Assembly: GCF_016908495.1 (NCBI RefSeq)
Contig: NZ_JAFBDZ010000001.1
Location: 558,001-622,000 of the forward strand
Origin: Rossellomorea pakistanensis
GTDB lineage: Bacteria; Bacillota; Bacilli; Bacillales; Bacillaceae_B
Length of the DNA: 64,000 nucleotides
Direction: 5' to 3'
Below, in pieces: positions 27,364 through 36,789 of the stretch. The translations under genes were made by a program, and so were the position numbers. A model generated the notes under the pieces. The model was given only the letters and a program-made list of their open reading frames with translations, was not told the DNA's origin and ran no database searches. The first letter of the stretch is position 1. Each line of letters opens with the position of its first letter.

Positions 27364-28596
27364 ATGAATACTTTTCAAGTTAAATTAAGTCGTTATGCAG
27401 ATTTAATTCTTCAGGTCGGTTTAAACTTACAAAAGGGACAACGCCTGATCATTCATGCACCTATTTCCGCTTCATCCTTTGTACGAGATATTACAAGCAA
27501 GGCTTATGATCTCGGGGCAAAAAATGTGATTGTTGATTATGATGATGAACAATTACGAAAAATTAAAATCGAGAAGGCAACAGATGAAGGCTTAAAGGAC
27601 TTTCCTCAGTGGAAAGCAAAAGGTTACTTAGAAATGGCAAAAGAAAATATGGCATTATTAAATTTGTCAGCTCCTAATCCAGAAATTTTCCAAGATTCTG
27701 ACCCTTCACGAGTAGCATTAGTGAATAAAACTGCTGGAGAAGCAATGAAGGATTTTCGCCAATACATCTCCGGAGGCCGAATTAATTGGCTCATCGCCGC
27801 TATCCCTACAAAGGAATGGGCCAAAACGATTTTTCCTGAGCTTAGTACAGATGATGCTGTATCTAAGCTATGGGAACAAATCTTTTATACGACAAGGGTA
27901 GATCAAGAAGATCCTGTGCCATTGTGGAAAGAGCATATCTCTGCAATGAACACGAGAGCAGATTATTTAAATCGTAGGAAGTATAAAACACTTCATTACA
28001 AGGGACCTGGCACTGATCTGACTATTGATCTCCATACCCAAACAAAATGGCTATGTGCTGAATTTATCAATGATCAAGAAGTTCACTTCGTTCCAAATCT
28101 TCCAACTGAAGAAGTGTTCACTATACCAATAAAAACGGGTGTAAATGGAACGGTATCGAGTACAAAGCCATTAAACTATGGAGGAAATCTCATTCAAAAC
28201 TTTTCATTAACTTTTAAGGATGGAAAAGTAGTCGATTTCCAAGCAGAACAAGGATATGAAGTATTAAAAAATTTACTTAGTGCGGACGAGGGTGCTCCAT
28301 ATTTAGGAGAAGTGGCTCTTGTTCCACATGATTCGCCGATCTCAAATACTGGTATCGTCTTCAATAACACATTATTTGATGAAAATGCATCTTGTCATAT
28401 TGCCCTTGGAAACGCACTGAATATTTGTGTTGAAAAAGGAAAAAACATGACAAAAGAGGAACTAGACAATATTGGTTTTAATGATAGCATCATTCATGTT
28501 GATTTTATGATTGGTTCAGGCGAACTAGATATTGAAGGTGAACGAACAGACGGTACTAAAGAACCGATCTTCAGAAATGGGAATTGGGCTTTCTAA
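27364..28596 (+). CDS. ampS: M29-family metallo-aminopeptidase (AmpS-like)
   Basis: 410 aa thermophilic-metalloprotease-family aminopeptidase that removes N-terminal residues in the cytoplasm. The family pattern is clear: Glu ligand in PNLPTEEVFT, GGNLIQNFSLTFKDGKVVDF, SNTGIVFNNTLFDENASCHIALG (His ligand), and the C-terminal IIHVDFMIGSGELDIEG (His and Asp ligands). Two cobalt or zinc ions are typical. Ribosome site AAGGGGGG precedes ATG. It stands alone with its own terminator. Confidence 0.93.
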   Translation: MNTFQVKLSRYADLILQVGLNLQKGQRLIIHAPISASSFVRDITSKAYDLGAKNVIVDYDDEQLRKIKIEKATDEGLKDFPQWKAKGYLEMAKENMALLNLSAPNPEIFQDSDPSRVALVNKTAGEAMKDFRQYISGGRINWLIAAIPTKEWAKTIFPELSTDDAVSKLWEQIFYTTRVDQEDPVPLWKEHISAMNTRADYLNRRKYKTLHYKGPGTDLTIDLHTQTKWLCAEFINDQEVHFVPNLPTEEVFTIPIKTGVNGTVSSTKPLNYGGNLIQNFSLTFKDGKVVDFQAEQGYEVLKNLLSADEGAPYLGEVALVPHDSPISNTGIVFNNTLFDENASCHIALGNALNICVEKGKNMTKEELDNIGFNDSIIHVDFMIGSGELDIEGERTDGTKEPIFRNGNWAF

Positions 28597-28661
28597 AGGG
28601 TTAATCCTATAGAGTTCATTTCATTTTTGTCATATTTACAAAATCATCCTTATAACCGTTT

Positions 28662-28703
28662 AAAGACTAATGAAAAAGGTAATCTTTTCATTAGTCTTTT
28701 TTA
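28662..28703 (+). terminator. Intrinsic terminator after ampS
   Basis: AAAGACTAATGAAAA pairs with CTTTTCATTAGTCTTT, then TTTTT. Confidence 0.85.
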
Positions 28704-28864
28704 CATATTAAGCTTATTAAGCCAAATACTATAACAGAAACATCATCCCTGCATATAATATCCATAAAATACCTGTAATTTTACAAAAAAATTTCTTCTA
28801 AGTCATTTTCATTACCTTTATATTGTTCTATCATAATAGTAAACGTATTAAAGGAGCACAAAAT

Positions 28865-29710
28865 ATGAAGTTTTCATTTGCTCGCAAGATTTCTTTAACA
28901 GCTGGATTACTAATAGTACTCTCTATGGCTGTATTATATATTATGTTTCGTTCGGAGAATGTCGAATCACAGGAAAATCGATATACTAAACAACAGTTAT
29001 ATCCAACAGTATTCGTTCATGGGTACAAGGGAACGTTTAATTCATTCAAAACGATGATGGATCGTTTTGAAAATGAATACTCATGGGGGAATAGAACGCT
29101 TATTGTTTATGTTTCAAAATTTGGTGAATTAAACTTTATCGGTCGTGTTCCTACTCCCCCATCAGAACCAGTTTTTGTTCAGGTAGTGTTTGAAAATAAT
29201 AGGGCTACCCTTGGAGATACATCTAAATGGTTAACTTCAGTGATGGTAGAAATAAAGCAGCGATATTATGTTGAGACGGTAAACCTTGTTGGTCATTCCA
29301 TGGGTGGATTAGTAATCACCCACTATCTTAAGGAAAATGCCAATAGTATGGCTATTCCAAAGACACATAAACTTATAACGATTGGAAGTCCTTTTCTTGG
29401 AATTGAAAAGGAGTCTTACCACAAAGTGAACACTGGTGCAGCTGTAAACGATTTACGACCTAATTCTAATGCATTATTAAAATTAATTAGGGAGTCATCA
29501 GAATTCCCTAAGAATGTTCAGAGCTTAGTGATTGCAGGTACAGGTGACCAGGTGGTAGGAGTCAACAGTGCAAGAGGATTAAAGCAAATTGTCCCCCCTG
29601 AAAATTATCATGAAAAAATCATTGATGATCCTTCGATCGGTCATAGTGGCTTACATGAAACATTGAAAGTCGACCGTCTGATCAACGACTTTTTATGGGG
29701 ATTTAAATAG
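28865..29710 (+). CDS. Membrane-anchored/secreted alpha/beta hydrolase (DUF915 type)
   Basis: 281 aa from ATG at 28865 (AAAGGAG eight bases upstream; 14 extra upstream codons are unlikely). An N-terminal hydrophobic segment (ISLTAGLLIVLSMAVLYIMF) acts as signal or anchor. The hydrolase core shows PTVFVHGYKGTFNSF (oxyanion region), the nucleophile elbow GHSMGG, an Asp in AGTGDQVVG, and a catalytic His in IGHSGLHE. DUF915 proteins are lipase/esterase-like, found mainly in Firmicutes. The substrate is unknown; it would act outside the membrane. Confidence 0.85.
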   Translation: MKFSFARKISLTAGLLIVLSMAVLYIMFRSENVESQENRYTKQQLYPTVFVHGYKGTFNSFKTMMDRFENEYSWGNRTLIVYVSKFGELNFIGRVPTPPSEPVFVQVVFENNRATLGDTSKWLTSVMVEIKQRYYVETVNLVGHSMGGLVITHYLKENANSMAIPKTHKLITIGSPFLGIEKESYHKVNTGAAVNDLRPNSNALLKLIRESSEFPKNVQSLVIAGTGDQVVGVNSARGLKQIVPPENYHEKIIDDPSIGHSGLHETLKVDRLINDFLWGFK

Positions 29711-29750
29711 AAGAAGGGATTGACACATTTAGGTCAATCCCTTCTTCTAT
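29709..29750. terminator. Bidirectional terminator
   Basis: AGAAGAAGGGATTGAC pairs perfectly with GTCAATCCCTTCTTCT (29733-29748) between the convergent hydrolase and aminotransferase genes. Confidence 0.9.
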
Positions 29751-31106
29751 TTAGTTTAATTTTTTCAAACCTTCTACTACCGTTTTTATGACATAATTTA
29801 TATCATCAATTTCAATATTTAGCGGTGGAGATATAGTTAAAACATTATTGTATCCTGCAACAGTAGCACCATTTTTCCCAATGATAACTCCTTCATCCTT
29901 ACAAAATGCAATTACTTCATTGACTTTATCAACAGCCAATGGCACCTTACTTTCTTTATCTTTTACGAGTTCGATTCCAATTAGAAGACCTCTTCCCCTA
30001 ACATCACCTACATACGGATGTGTTTGAAGAAGATTTCTTAATTCGTTCAATGCTTTCTCACCAATTTCTTCAGATCTTTTAAAAAGGGCTTCCCTTTCCA
30101 TAATCTCAATATTTTTAAGGGCAAGTGCACATGCGGCAGGATTTCCACCAAATGTATTAATATGCCTGAAATAATCGTATTCTTCTGATCCTTTAAACGC
30201 ATCATATACTTCTTTTTTAACCGCAGTAGCAGATAAAGGTAAGTAGGCACTTGTTATCCCTTTCGCCATTGTCACAATGTCTGGTTTGACATCTTCATTC
30301 ATAAAGCCAAATGGCTTTCCCGTTCTTCCAAACCCACAAATGACTTCATCAACGATCATAAGTGCACCATGTTTTTCACAAATCTCTTTTGCCGCTTTCA
30401 AATACCCTTCTGGTGGAACAAGTATGCCCCCACCTGTAATGATCGGTTCCATAATCATCGCTGCGATGGTTTCACTTAATTCCCAAGTCATTGCTTGGTC
30501 AATAGCTTTGACAGAGGCTAATTCATGTGGATTAGAGACATTAGTATTTTCACGATAGGCATCAGGTGGCACCACATGTACGAAGCCTGGGGCAAGTGGT
30601 TCATATTTATATTTACGTTGAGCCTGCCCTGTAGCAGCTAAAGCCCCCATTGAATTTCCATGATAAGCACGATATCTGGAGATTATTTTATAACGGTTAT
30701 GCTCACCTTTTTGCTGATGATATTGCCTAGCTATTTTAAATGCTGTTTCATTTGCTTCAGAACCACTGTTTGAAAAAAAGATTACGTATTCATCACCTAA
30801 TAATTCATTCAGTTTTTCCGCTAACTGAATGGCTGGAATGTGACTTTGAGTTAAAGGAAAATAAGCTACTTCCTTTAGCTGTTTATAGGCAGCTTCTGCT
30901 AACTCCTCTCTTCCATATCCAACATTTACACACCATAATCCAGCCATAGCATCTAAGTACCTTTTCCCATCATGACTAGTAATCCAAGAACCATCTGACT
31001 TTGAAACAACCATTGTTCCATCTGGGTTATACGGTTTCATTGAGTGCCATAATAACTTATCATCTTGATCCAACCATTTTTCTTGTGAAGATCCAGTTTG
31101 CACCAT
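29751..31106 (-). CDS. Class III omega-aminotransferase (beta-alanine / 3-aminoisobutyrate)
   Basis: 451 aa PLP transaminase. Class III motifs: FFSNSGSEANETAFKIARQYHQ, YHGNSMGALAATGQ, IVDEVICGFGRTG, and the PLP lysine in TMAKGITSAYLP. The context strongly suggests that it converts beta-alanine or 3-aminoisobutyrate, the products of reductive pyrimidine breakdown, to (methyl)malonate semialdehyde, using pyruvate or 2-oxoglutarate as acceptor. The downstream dehydrogenase in the pathway is the gene before it. ATG at 31106 follows AGGAGGAG. The exact amino acceptor cannot be deduced. Confidence 0.88.
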   Translation of the reverse strand: MVQTGSSQEKWLDQDDKLLWHSMKPYNPDGTMVVSKSDGSWITSHDGKRYLDAMAGLWCVNVGYGREELAEAAYKQLKEVAYFPLTQSHIPAIQLAEKLNELLGDEYVIFFSNSGSEANETAFKIARQYHQQKGEHNRYKIISRYRAYHGNSMGALAATGQAQRKYKYEPLAPGFVHVVPPDAYRENTNVSNPHELASVKAIDQAMTWELSETIAAMIMEPIITGGGILVPPEGYLKAAKEICEKHGALMIVDEVICGFGRTGKPFGFMNEDVKPDIVTMAKGITSAYLPLSATAVKKEVYDAFKGSEEYDYFRHINTFGGNPAACALALKNIEIMEREALFKRSEEIGEKALNELRNLLQTHPYVGDVRGRGLLIGIELVKDKESKVPLAVDKVNEVIAFCKDEGVIIGKNGATVAGYNNVLTISPPLNIEIDDINYVIKTVVEGLKKLN

Positions 31107-31133
31107 TCTTTCTCCTCCTAATAGTAAAGTGGA

Positions 31134-31199
31134 GATGCCAAAGGGTCGGCAACTATAAATGATATGTGTAAAATTTTGTCTCCTTAATCCCTTGGCATC
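31134..31199. other. Inverted repeat between mmsA and aminotransferase genes
   Basis: GATGCCAAAGGG (31134-31145) and CCCTTGGCATC (31189-31199) can form a strong stem with a ~43-nt loop in the transcript. There is no T run on the minus strand, so a processing, stability or partial-attenuation element is likelier than a terminator. Confidence 0.5.
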
Positions 31200-31219
31200 A
31201 GAACTGGATTTACCTTAGA

Positions 31220-32686
31220 TTAAAAATCAAATCGAGAAGTAATCATTTTCTTCCTTGTATAAAAGTTGACACCATCTTTCCCGTTAACATGCATATCACC
31301 ATAGAAGGAATCTTTCCATCCTGAAAACGGAAAGAACGCCATTGTAGCTGGTACCCCGACATTAATTCCCAGCATTCCTGCATCTGCTTCTTCTCTAAAC
31401 TGCCGAACTGCCTTTGCATCTTTTGTATAGATGGTTGCTCCATTACCAAAACGAGATTTTCTTAGATAATCCAAGCCTTCATCTAAATCTTTTGCCCTTA
31501 ATAAGCTCAATACGGGGGCAAAAATTTCTTCTTTTGCAATCGTCATATCAGGAGATACATAGTCAAAAATTGTTGGCCCAAGATAATGCCCTTCTGTCAT
31601 TATGTCCATTTCTTTCCTACCATCACGAATGAGGTCTGCTCCCTCTTCTATTCCTTTTTCAATGTACCTTAATGCTTTCTCACGATGCTCTTTACGAATG
31701 ACAGGAGTCAATAAAACTTCTTCATCCATACCATTTCCAATATGAAGTTCGTCAGCCTTTTTCTTTAATTCACTAACGAATTCATCGTTATCCCCGATTA
31801 CTACAACAGCGCTACATGCCATACAGCGTTGACCAGCACTTCCATACGCTGAGCTAATGACGTGATTAACGGCTTTTTCCATATCCGCGTCAGGCATGAC
31901 AAAATGATGGTTTTTTGCCCCTGATAATGCTTGAACTCTTTTTCCTTTACTAGCCGCTTGTTCATAAACATATTTCGCAACTGGCTGAGAGCCGACAAAT
32001 GAAATTGCTTTAATATCATTATGTGTGATCAGTCCATTTACAACATCATGTGCACCATGAACAATATTTAGAACACCATTTGGTGCACCGGCTTCTGTAA
32101 ATAATTCTGCAAGCCTATTCGCAAGCATTGGAGTCCGTTCGGAGGGTTTTAGTACGAAGGTATTCCCACATGCAACAGCAAGAGGAAACATCCAGAGAGG
32201 AACCATCATTGGGAAATTATATGGAGTAATCCCCCCTACTACTCCAAGCGGATAACGAAACATTTCAGAATCAATATTCTCAGCAATCGATGAGAGACTT
32301 TCCCCCATCATTAAGCTTGGAGCTCCAGCCGCAAATTCAACACACTCAATTCCGCGTTGAACCTCGCCATGTGCTTCTTTGAAAGCCTTACCATTTTCAA
32401 GCACAATTAGCTTTGCTAATTCATCATGATTTTCGGTTAATAGATGATGATATTTAAAAAGGATTCTTGCACGTTTTGGGACTGGAACGTCTTTCCATGA
32501 TTCAAATGCTTTTCTTGCTGCCGTCACTGCTTTATTTACATCTTGTAAAGTTGAAATAGGAACAGTTGCCAATATTTCACGAGTTGCAGGATTTTGAACT
32601 TCTAATGCTTCATGACTCTCTGCTTTTACCCATTGACCATTAATAAAGTTCTTTAATAAGGTTGTTTCATTTTTAGTAACTGCCAT
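31220..32686 (-). CDS. mmsA: CoA-acylating methylmalonate-semialdehyde dehydrogenase
   Basis: 488 aa aldehyde dehydrogenase of the MmsA/IolA type, oxidising malonate semialdehyde or methylmalonate semialdehyde to acetyl-CoA or propionyl-CoA with NAD. Seen: NPATREILATVP, the YPLGVVGGITPYNFPMMVPLW segment characteristic of MmsA, and catalytic Cys in GSAGQRCMACS; a general-base Glu is absent from the usual place, as in CoA-acylating members. ATG at 32686 follows AAGGAGGAG; the 24-codon upstream extension has no ribosome site. Here it completes pyrimidine catabolism. Confidence 0.92.
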   Translation of the reverse strand: MAVTKNETTLLKNFINGQWVKAESHEALEVQNPATREILATVPISTLQDVNKAVTAARKAFESWKDVPVPKRARILFKYHHLLTENHDELAKLIVLENGKAFKEAHGEVQRGIECVEFAAGAPSLMMGESLSSIAENIDSEMFRYPLGVVGGITPYNFPMMVPLWMFPLAVACGNTFVLKPSERTPMLANRLAELFTEAGAPNGVLNIVHGAHDVVNGLITHNDIKAISFVGSQPVAKYVYEQAASKGKRVQALSGAKNHHFVMPDADMEKAVNHVISSAYGSAGQRCMACSAVVVIGDNDEFVSELKKKADELHIGNGMDEEVLLTPVIRKEHREKALRYIEKGIEEGADLIRDGRKEMDIMTEGHYLGPTIFDYVSPDMTIAKEEIFAPVLSLLRAKDLDEGLDYLRKSRFGNGATIYTKDAKAVRQFREEADAGMLGINVGVPATMAFFPFSGWKDSFYGDMHVNGKDGVNFYTRKKMITSRFDF

Positions 32687-32828
32687 GAAATACTCCTCCT
32701 TGTTCTGAAAGTTTTGATTTCTTGTATTTATTATCTCTAACTCGTTACGATGTTTCATTAGACATTTTGTAAAATATACACATATTGAAATGCTACACTT
32801 TAACCCTCATCACCTAAGAATTTTCAAG

Positions 32829-34436
32829 TTATTTTGCTGTAACCTGCTTTCTCTTCTCCTTTGGAAAAAGATACTCAAAGCTATGTAACATAAATTCGAT
32901 AGCTACCCTTTTTTCAGGATTCATAAAATCTTTTCCCAGCAGCTTTTCAAGCTTTTCTAACCGATGATACAGTGTTTGTCTTACTATAAATAGCTTTTTC
33001 GCCGTTTCCTGCTTAGAGCCATGACATGCTAGATAGGTTCGAAGCGTTTGAAAAAGTTTACCATTATACTTTTCATCATACTCTATGACTGGTGTTAAGT
33101 ATTCAAGGATAAGTTCTTTCATATCCTTTTCATGATGAAGCAATGAAAGGATTCGATGAAGATGTAAATCTTCAAAAAAAGAATAGCGATTGGGATACTC
33201 ACTGTTTTGATACACCCTTATAGTTTCTATAGAAGATTCATAGCTTATTATGAGATCTTCTAAATCATCTACGTATTTACCTACACCAAAATGAGCGAAG
33301 CTGATCATATTCTTATTTACTAAATCTGAATCATAAATTCTATTAAGAGCTTCTTTTAAACGTTGTTTCCATGTACTTACCTGGCGTTTGTCCAGTAGAA
33401 TAAACACAAACTGATTTCTTCTCTCACCGATAAGAATTGTAAATCCTTCTTGCTCAAAGATAGTTCGAAAAAGCAACTGAACATAAGTTATATCTACACT
33501 GTGGTGATTTTTTTTCTTTTCATACTGTGCAGAACATACAACAGCTCCATTTCCATTCAACTCTAGTTCATGCTCACCTAAATAAGCCCTTAGTTGTTCG
33601 TATGAATACTCACCTTCTAACCAATTGTTAATCCATTTCGTTTCTTCTGTTCTTCTTTTTTCTTCAATAAATATCGTTCGTAAAAGATGTTGGGCTAATG
33701 CCGTTGATGTCCTATCTAAAATAAGGTGGTCAAATTCACTTAGCGGAAAATCTTCTTTATAGATCTTCAAAGTAGCATGCTTTTGACCTAGTAAATAAAT
33801 AGGAATTTCAGCATAGTGAGATTGATTGTCTACATCATCTAATTTTCTTTCAAGTAAATCTCTTCTAATCGATGATAAAGGTGGATAAAAGACCTCATCA
33901 TTTTTTTCTTCTCTATAAATGATTTGACATTCTAATTCTTTAAATAGAATTTGAAGAATATCATTAACGCTTTGGATTTCTAATAATTTTTTATTTAAAT
34001 GTTGGGAATACCTTTCAAGATTAGAGAGTTGCTCGTACTGATTATTAATTAATTCAGAATGTATATCTTGAGTAATTTCAACAAAGGGAACTTCCTCTTC
34101 AAAAATAATGATCGGAAAGTCATTTTCATCTGCAAGAGTTAATACTTCTCTAGGAATAACTTTCATAAACGTACCTATTTCAATACAAAGGCCCGCCGTA
34201 TTACTAGTAATAAATTGCTGTAGAACTGAGAGGAATGTTTTATCATTTTTAAGTGCCATTCCCGTTGAAAGAATTAACTCATTCCCATTTAGCAGGTTTT
34301 GAATCTGGATGACTTCAACAACATGCACCCATTTAATAATTCTTGATAAGCCTTTTTCACCTGCCACAACCTTTGCCGTTCCAAAATGTTTACGTATAAG
34401 TATATCTTTTACTAGCATCGGTGTGTTTTTTTTCAT
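32829..34436 (-). CDS. PucR-family transcriptional regulator
   Basis: 535 aa. An N-terminal PucR ligand domain (TPMLVKDILIRKHFGTAKVVAGEKGL, then GNELILSTGMAL) is followed by a GGDEF-like central segment and a C-terminal PucR HTH_30 domain (FQTLRTYLACHGSKQETAKKLFIVRQTLYHRLEKLEKLLG). PucR proteins control purine or pyrimidine catabolic genes in response to pathway metabolites. It sits between the permease end of the pyrimidine operon and the mmsA/aminotransferase genes and is preceded by a terminator, so it probably has its own promoter. Ribosome site GAGGGG is moderate. Confidence 0.9.
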   Translation of the reverse strand: MKKNTPMLVKDILIRKHFGTAKVVAGEKGLSRIIKWVHVVEVIQIQNLLNGNELILSTGMALKNDKTFLSVLQQFITSNTAGLCIEIGTFMKVIPREVLTLADENDFPIIIFEEEVPFVEITQDIHSELINNQYEQLSNLERYSQHLNKKLLEIQSVNDILQILFKELECQIIYREEKNDEVFYPPLSSIRRDLLERKLDDVDNQSHYAEIPIYLLGQKHATLKIYKEDFPLSEFDHLILDRTSTALAQHLLRTIFIEEKRRTEETKWINNWLEGEYSYEQLRAYLGEHELELNGNGAVVCSAQYEKKKNHHSVDITYVQLLFRTIFEQEGFTILIGERRNQFVFILLDKRQVSTWKQRLKEALNRIYDSDLVNKNMISFAHFGVGKYVDDLEDLIISYESSIETIRVYQNSEYPNRYSFFEDLHLHRILSLLHHEKDMKELILEYLTPVIEYDEKYNGKLFQTLRTYLACHGSKQETAKKLFIVRQTLYHRLEKLEKLLGKDFMNPEKRVAIEFMLHSFEYLFPKEKRKQVTAK

Positions 34437-34639
34437 TATTCAACCCCTCAATAGATACTTAGCTAGGATTATTGACCTTGTTGTTAACAGAGATAAACTC
34501 TAACTCATCATTATATAGAGTGCTTAATGTTAGAAAGCAGCGATGGTAGATGGTTAGACTTGAAGAATGTACTGATGGCCCTTGTTTTTATTTTTGCAGC
34601 TAATGACTAATTTATAATCTCAACAAAGTTAGGAAAATA

Positions 34640-34690
34640 TGAAAAATTGGCTGAACCTAAAATAATTCAATATACTCTTTAGGTCAGCCA
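34640..34690 (-). terminator. Terminator of the main pyrimidine operon
   Basis: Minus strand TGGCTGACCTAAA and TTTAGGTTCAGCCA pair, followed by ATTTTT. It lies after the 51-aa ORF and before pucR, so the first five enzymes/transporter and two small ORFs form one unit. Confidence 0.8.
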
Positions 34691-34702
34691 CTTTCATATA
34701 AT

Positions 34703-34858
34703 TTAACAAGGGATATAAAGTTGAATTTCTTTTAATAGGATGTCTGATTTTTCAGAATCTGAAAGGATCGCAGAATCCCATAGATCCAATATCCATTCTA
34801 ATAATTGTTCTGGAGACTGAAACTCTTCCAATGATTCTTTGGACATATCAGAAGTCAA
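34703..34858 (-). CDS. Small acidic protein, 51 aa, end of pyrimidine operon
   Basis: TTG start at 34858 with GGAGAG seven to eight bases upstream, 51 codons to TAA. The product is acidic and probably helical (SPEQLLEWILDLWDSAILSD, then SEKSDILLKEIQLYIPC). It is separated from the 69-aa ORF by 18 bp and followed within 15 bp by the operon terminator, so it is part of the same transcript as the permease. I know no family. Possible roles are permease accessory factor or regulator; this is inference only. Confidence 0.6.
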   Translation of the reverse strand: MTSDMSKESLEEFQSPEQLLEWILDLWDSAILSDSEKSDILLKEIQLYIPC

Positions 34859-34876
34859 TTATTTTCTCTCCTACTC

Positions 34877-35086
34877 TTAAGATATATGATTGACTAATAG
34901 ATTCGAAAAGTACTTTCTAGCGTCTGCTGTTGTAATATGAAGGATCTCTGTTTCATTTCGACTAGTGTGTTTAAATTCTAGAAACGCACCACTTAAGTTT
35001 TCACTAACACCATGAATGGTGTATCCTTTTGCTATGAGCACATTAATTTGATCTCTTTCTGTTAGAAACGTTTGGTACTCCGACAT
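34877..35086 (-). CDS. Small protein, 69 aa, in pyrimidine operon
   Basis: ATG at 35086 with AAGGAG seven bases upstream, 20 bp after the NCS1 permease. A soluble alpha/beta pattern is visible: a helix (FLTERDQINVLIAKG), a strand pair (YTIHGVSENLSGAFLEFKH, TEILHITTADARK) and a C-terminal helix. No cysteines or membrane segments. Unknown family. Its position between transporter and terminator, next to a second tiny ORF, suggests a dedicated role in uptake or regulation of pyrimidine use. Confidence 0.7.
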   Translation of the reverse strand: MSEYQTFLTERDQINVLIAKGYTIHGVSENLSGAFLEFKHTSRNETEILHITTADARKYFSNLLVNHIS

Positions 35087-35106
35087 ACGAGTGCTCCTTT
35101 CTTATA

Positions 35107-36582
35107 TTAAATCGTAATATTAGCTCCAGGGGATACATTTTCTATAGGTTCTTCCAATATCTCTTCCTCGATCGCCCAATCACGTCCAACCGTAATTCCT
35201 AAATATTTCTGATCATCCGGGTCTTCTATTTCTGCCTGTTTGTACAATTTAAACCACCAATATTTGGCCAAGAAATAATAACAAACAGCACCAATTCCAA
35301 ACCCTACAAGAAAAGAATAATTTGGGACAAAATAAGAAGCAGTGGCACCTAAAAGCCATGAAATAAACCCAGCCATATTAACACCATTCATATAGCGGTA
35401 TTGACCTCCGCTTTCATACAGATGCGGGACATTAACTCTACGTTTTCTAAGAAAATAATAATCAGACACCAGAATGCCTACAATGGCAGATAAAATTCCA
35501 CCAATGAATAATAGAACTGGAATGATCACTCCGAATAGGTTCCAAGGCTGGACAATGGTTCCAACAACTCCCGCTGTAATGACACCAGCCCAAAACGGAA
35601 ATTTAGGACCCCCTACATTTGAGAAGATCGTTGCAGCCGGGACAATATTAGCTGCTATATTTGTCGACCATTGAGCTAAAACAATCATTAACAATAGGAT
35701 TCCTAAAATAAGGCCACTTGCAGCCTCTTGAAGAGCGATTACCGGATCATAATTTAATACCGCGATATAAGCTACTGCACCGATAATAATCATAAATGTC
35801 TGAGTAAGTGGAAGTGTAATTAAATTTCCAATTAATGAACTTTTATTTCTTTTAAACCAATTTTTCTCGTTTTTTGGGGCTTTCATAAACCTCGAAATAG
35901 ATGGTATATCTGCAGCTAATGTTGCCCAAAACCCCATATTACTAAATACAACAACTAAAAATGCTGAAAATGCAGCTCCTCCTGCTACAGGATTTTCTGC
36001 CCAACTCCAAATATCTCTTCCTGCCTCTTTAGCAGTATCAGATAGTGAACTATACATCCAAATAGAAATTAGGATAATAACTGGAGCTGCAATATCAGCA
36101 AATCTTTCTACCGCTTTAATTCCAAGAGCCGTATTCACTAGTTGGAATGAAGCAAATAAGATAAAACAGATAAACCAATTATCAAACCCAAACAAAATAT
36201 TTAAAATACCATTCATTGCCGTAGAACCAAAATACGTATTGATTCCAAACCACATGGAAGCTGCTACTCCACGAACCAAAGATGGTATATGAGTCCCGAT
36301 TGTACCAAAGGGAGCTCTCATGTAGACCGGAAATGATAATCCGTGTTCAATTCCAATGTCTCCAGTCAATGAAATAAATAATCCTATTGCTAACGAACCG
36401 ATAATCGTTGCTAGTATAACCATCGGTAGAGGGAGAGACATGACACCTGCACCACCGATTGCGAATGTAGCGAGTACAACGACCATCCCTACCCACATAA
36501 ATGAATAACCAAGTATCGTAATTTTTCTACCATTCTCCCCAATTGGTAATAAGTCAGGAGATTTCAAATAGCTTTTTTTCAT
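35107..36582 (-). CDS. NCS1-family nucleobase permease
   Basis: 491 aa, about twelve membrane helices, of the nucleobase:cation symporter-1 family (GVMSLPLPMVILATIIGSLAIGL, then VRGVAASMWFGINTYFGSTAM). The close grouping with dihydropyrimidinase and dihydropyrimidine dehydrogenase genes suggests uracil, thymine or dihydropyrimidine import; hydantoin or allantoin are the alternatives for this family. ATG at 36582 lies eight bases after GAGGAG; the GTG at 36591 overlaps that site and was rejected. Confidence 0.88.
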   Translation of the reverse strand: MKKSYLKSPDLLPIGENGRKITILGYSFMWVGMVVVLATFAIGGAGVMSLPLPMVILATIIGSLAIGLFISLTGDIGIEHGLSFPVYMRAPFGTIGTHIPSLVRGVAASMWFGINTYFGSTAMNGILNILFGFDNWFICFILFASFQLVNTALGIKAVERFADIAAPVIILISIWMYSSLSDTAKEAGRDIWSWAENPVAGGAAFSAFLVVVFSNMGFWATLAADIPSISRFMKAPKNEKNWFKRNKSSLIGNLITLPLTQTFMIIIGAVAYIAVLNYDPVIALQEAASGLILGILLLMIVLAQWSTNIAANIVPAATIFSNVGGPKFPFWAGVITAGVVGTIVQPWNLFGVIIPVLLFIGGILSAIVGILVSDYYFLRKRRVNVPHLYESGGQYRYMNGVNMAGFISWLLGATASYFVPNYSFLVGFGIGAVCYYFLAKYWWFKLYKQAEIEDPDDQKYLGITVGRDWAIEEEILEEPIENVSPGANITI

Positions 36583-36789
36583 CGTGAACACTCCTCATAT
36601 CGGATTTCATTAATTAAAGATGAACTTCCGAATTGAAACGCTCATTGATTATAAGGGAACGAAACATAATGGATTTAAAGCCACATCTAATTAAGGAATG
36701 TTTACCTTTTACTAAATTTCATCCCCTTGAAGGAGTCGTTCTGTCATGTCCATTTAATTTTTAACATATAAGAGGTAGAGGTATATATC

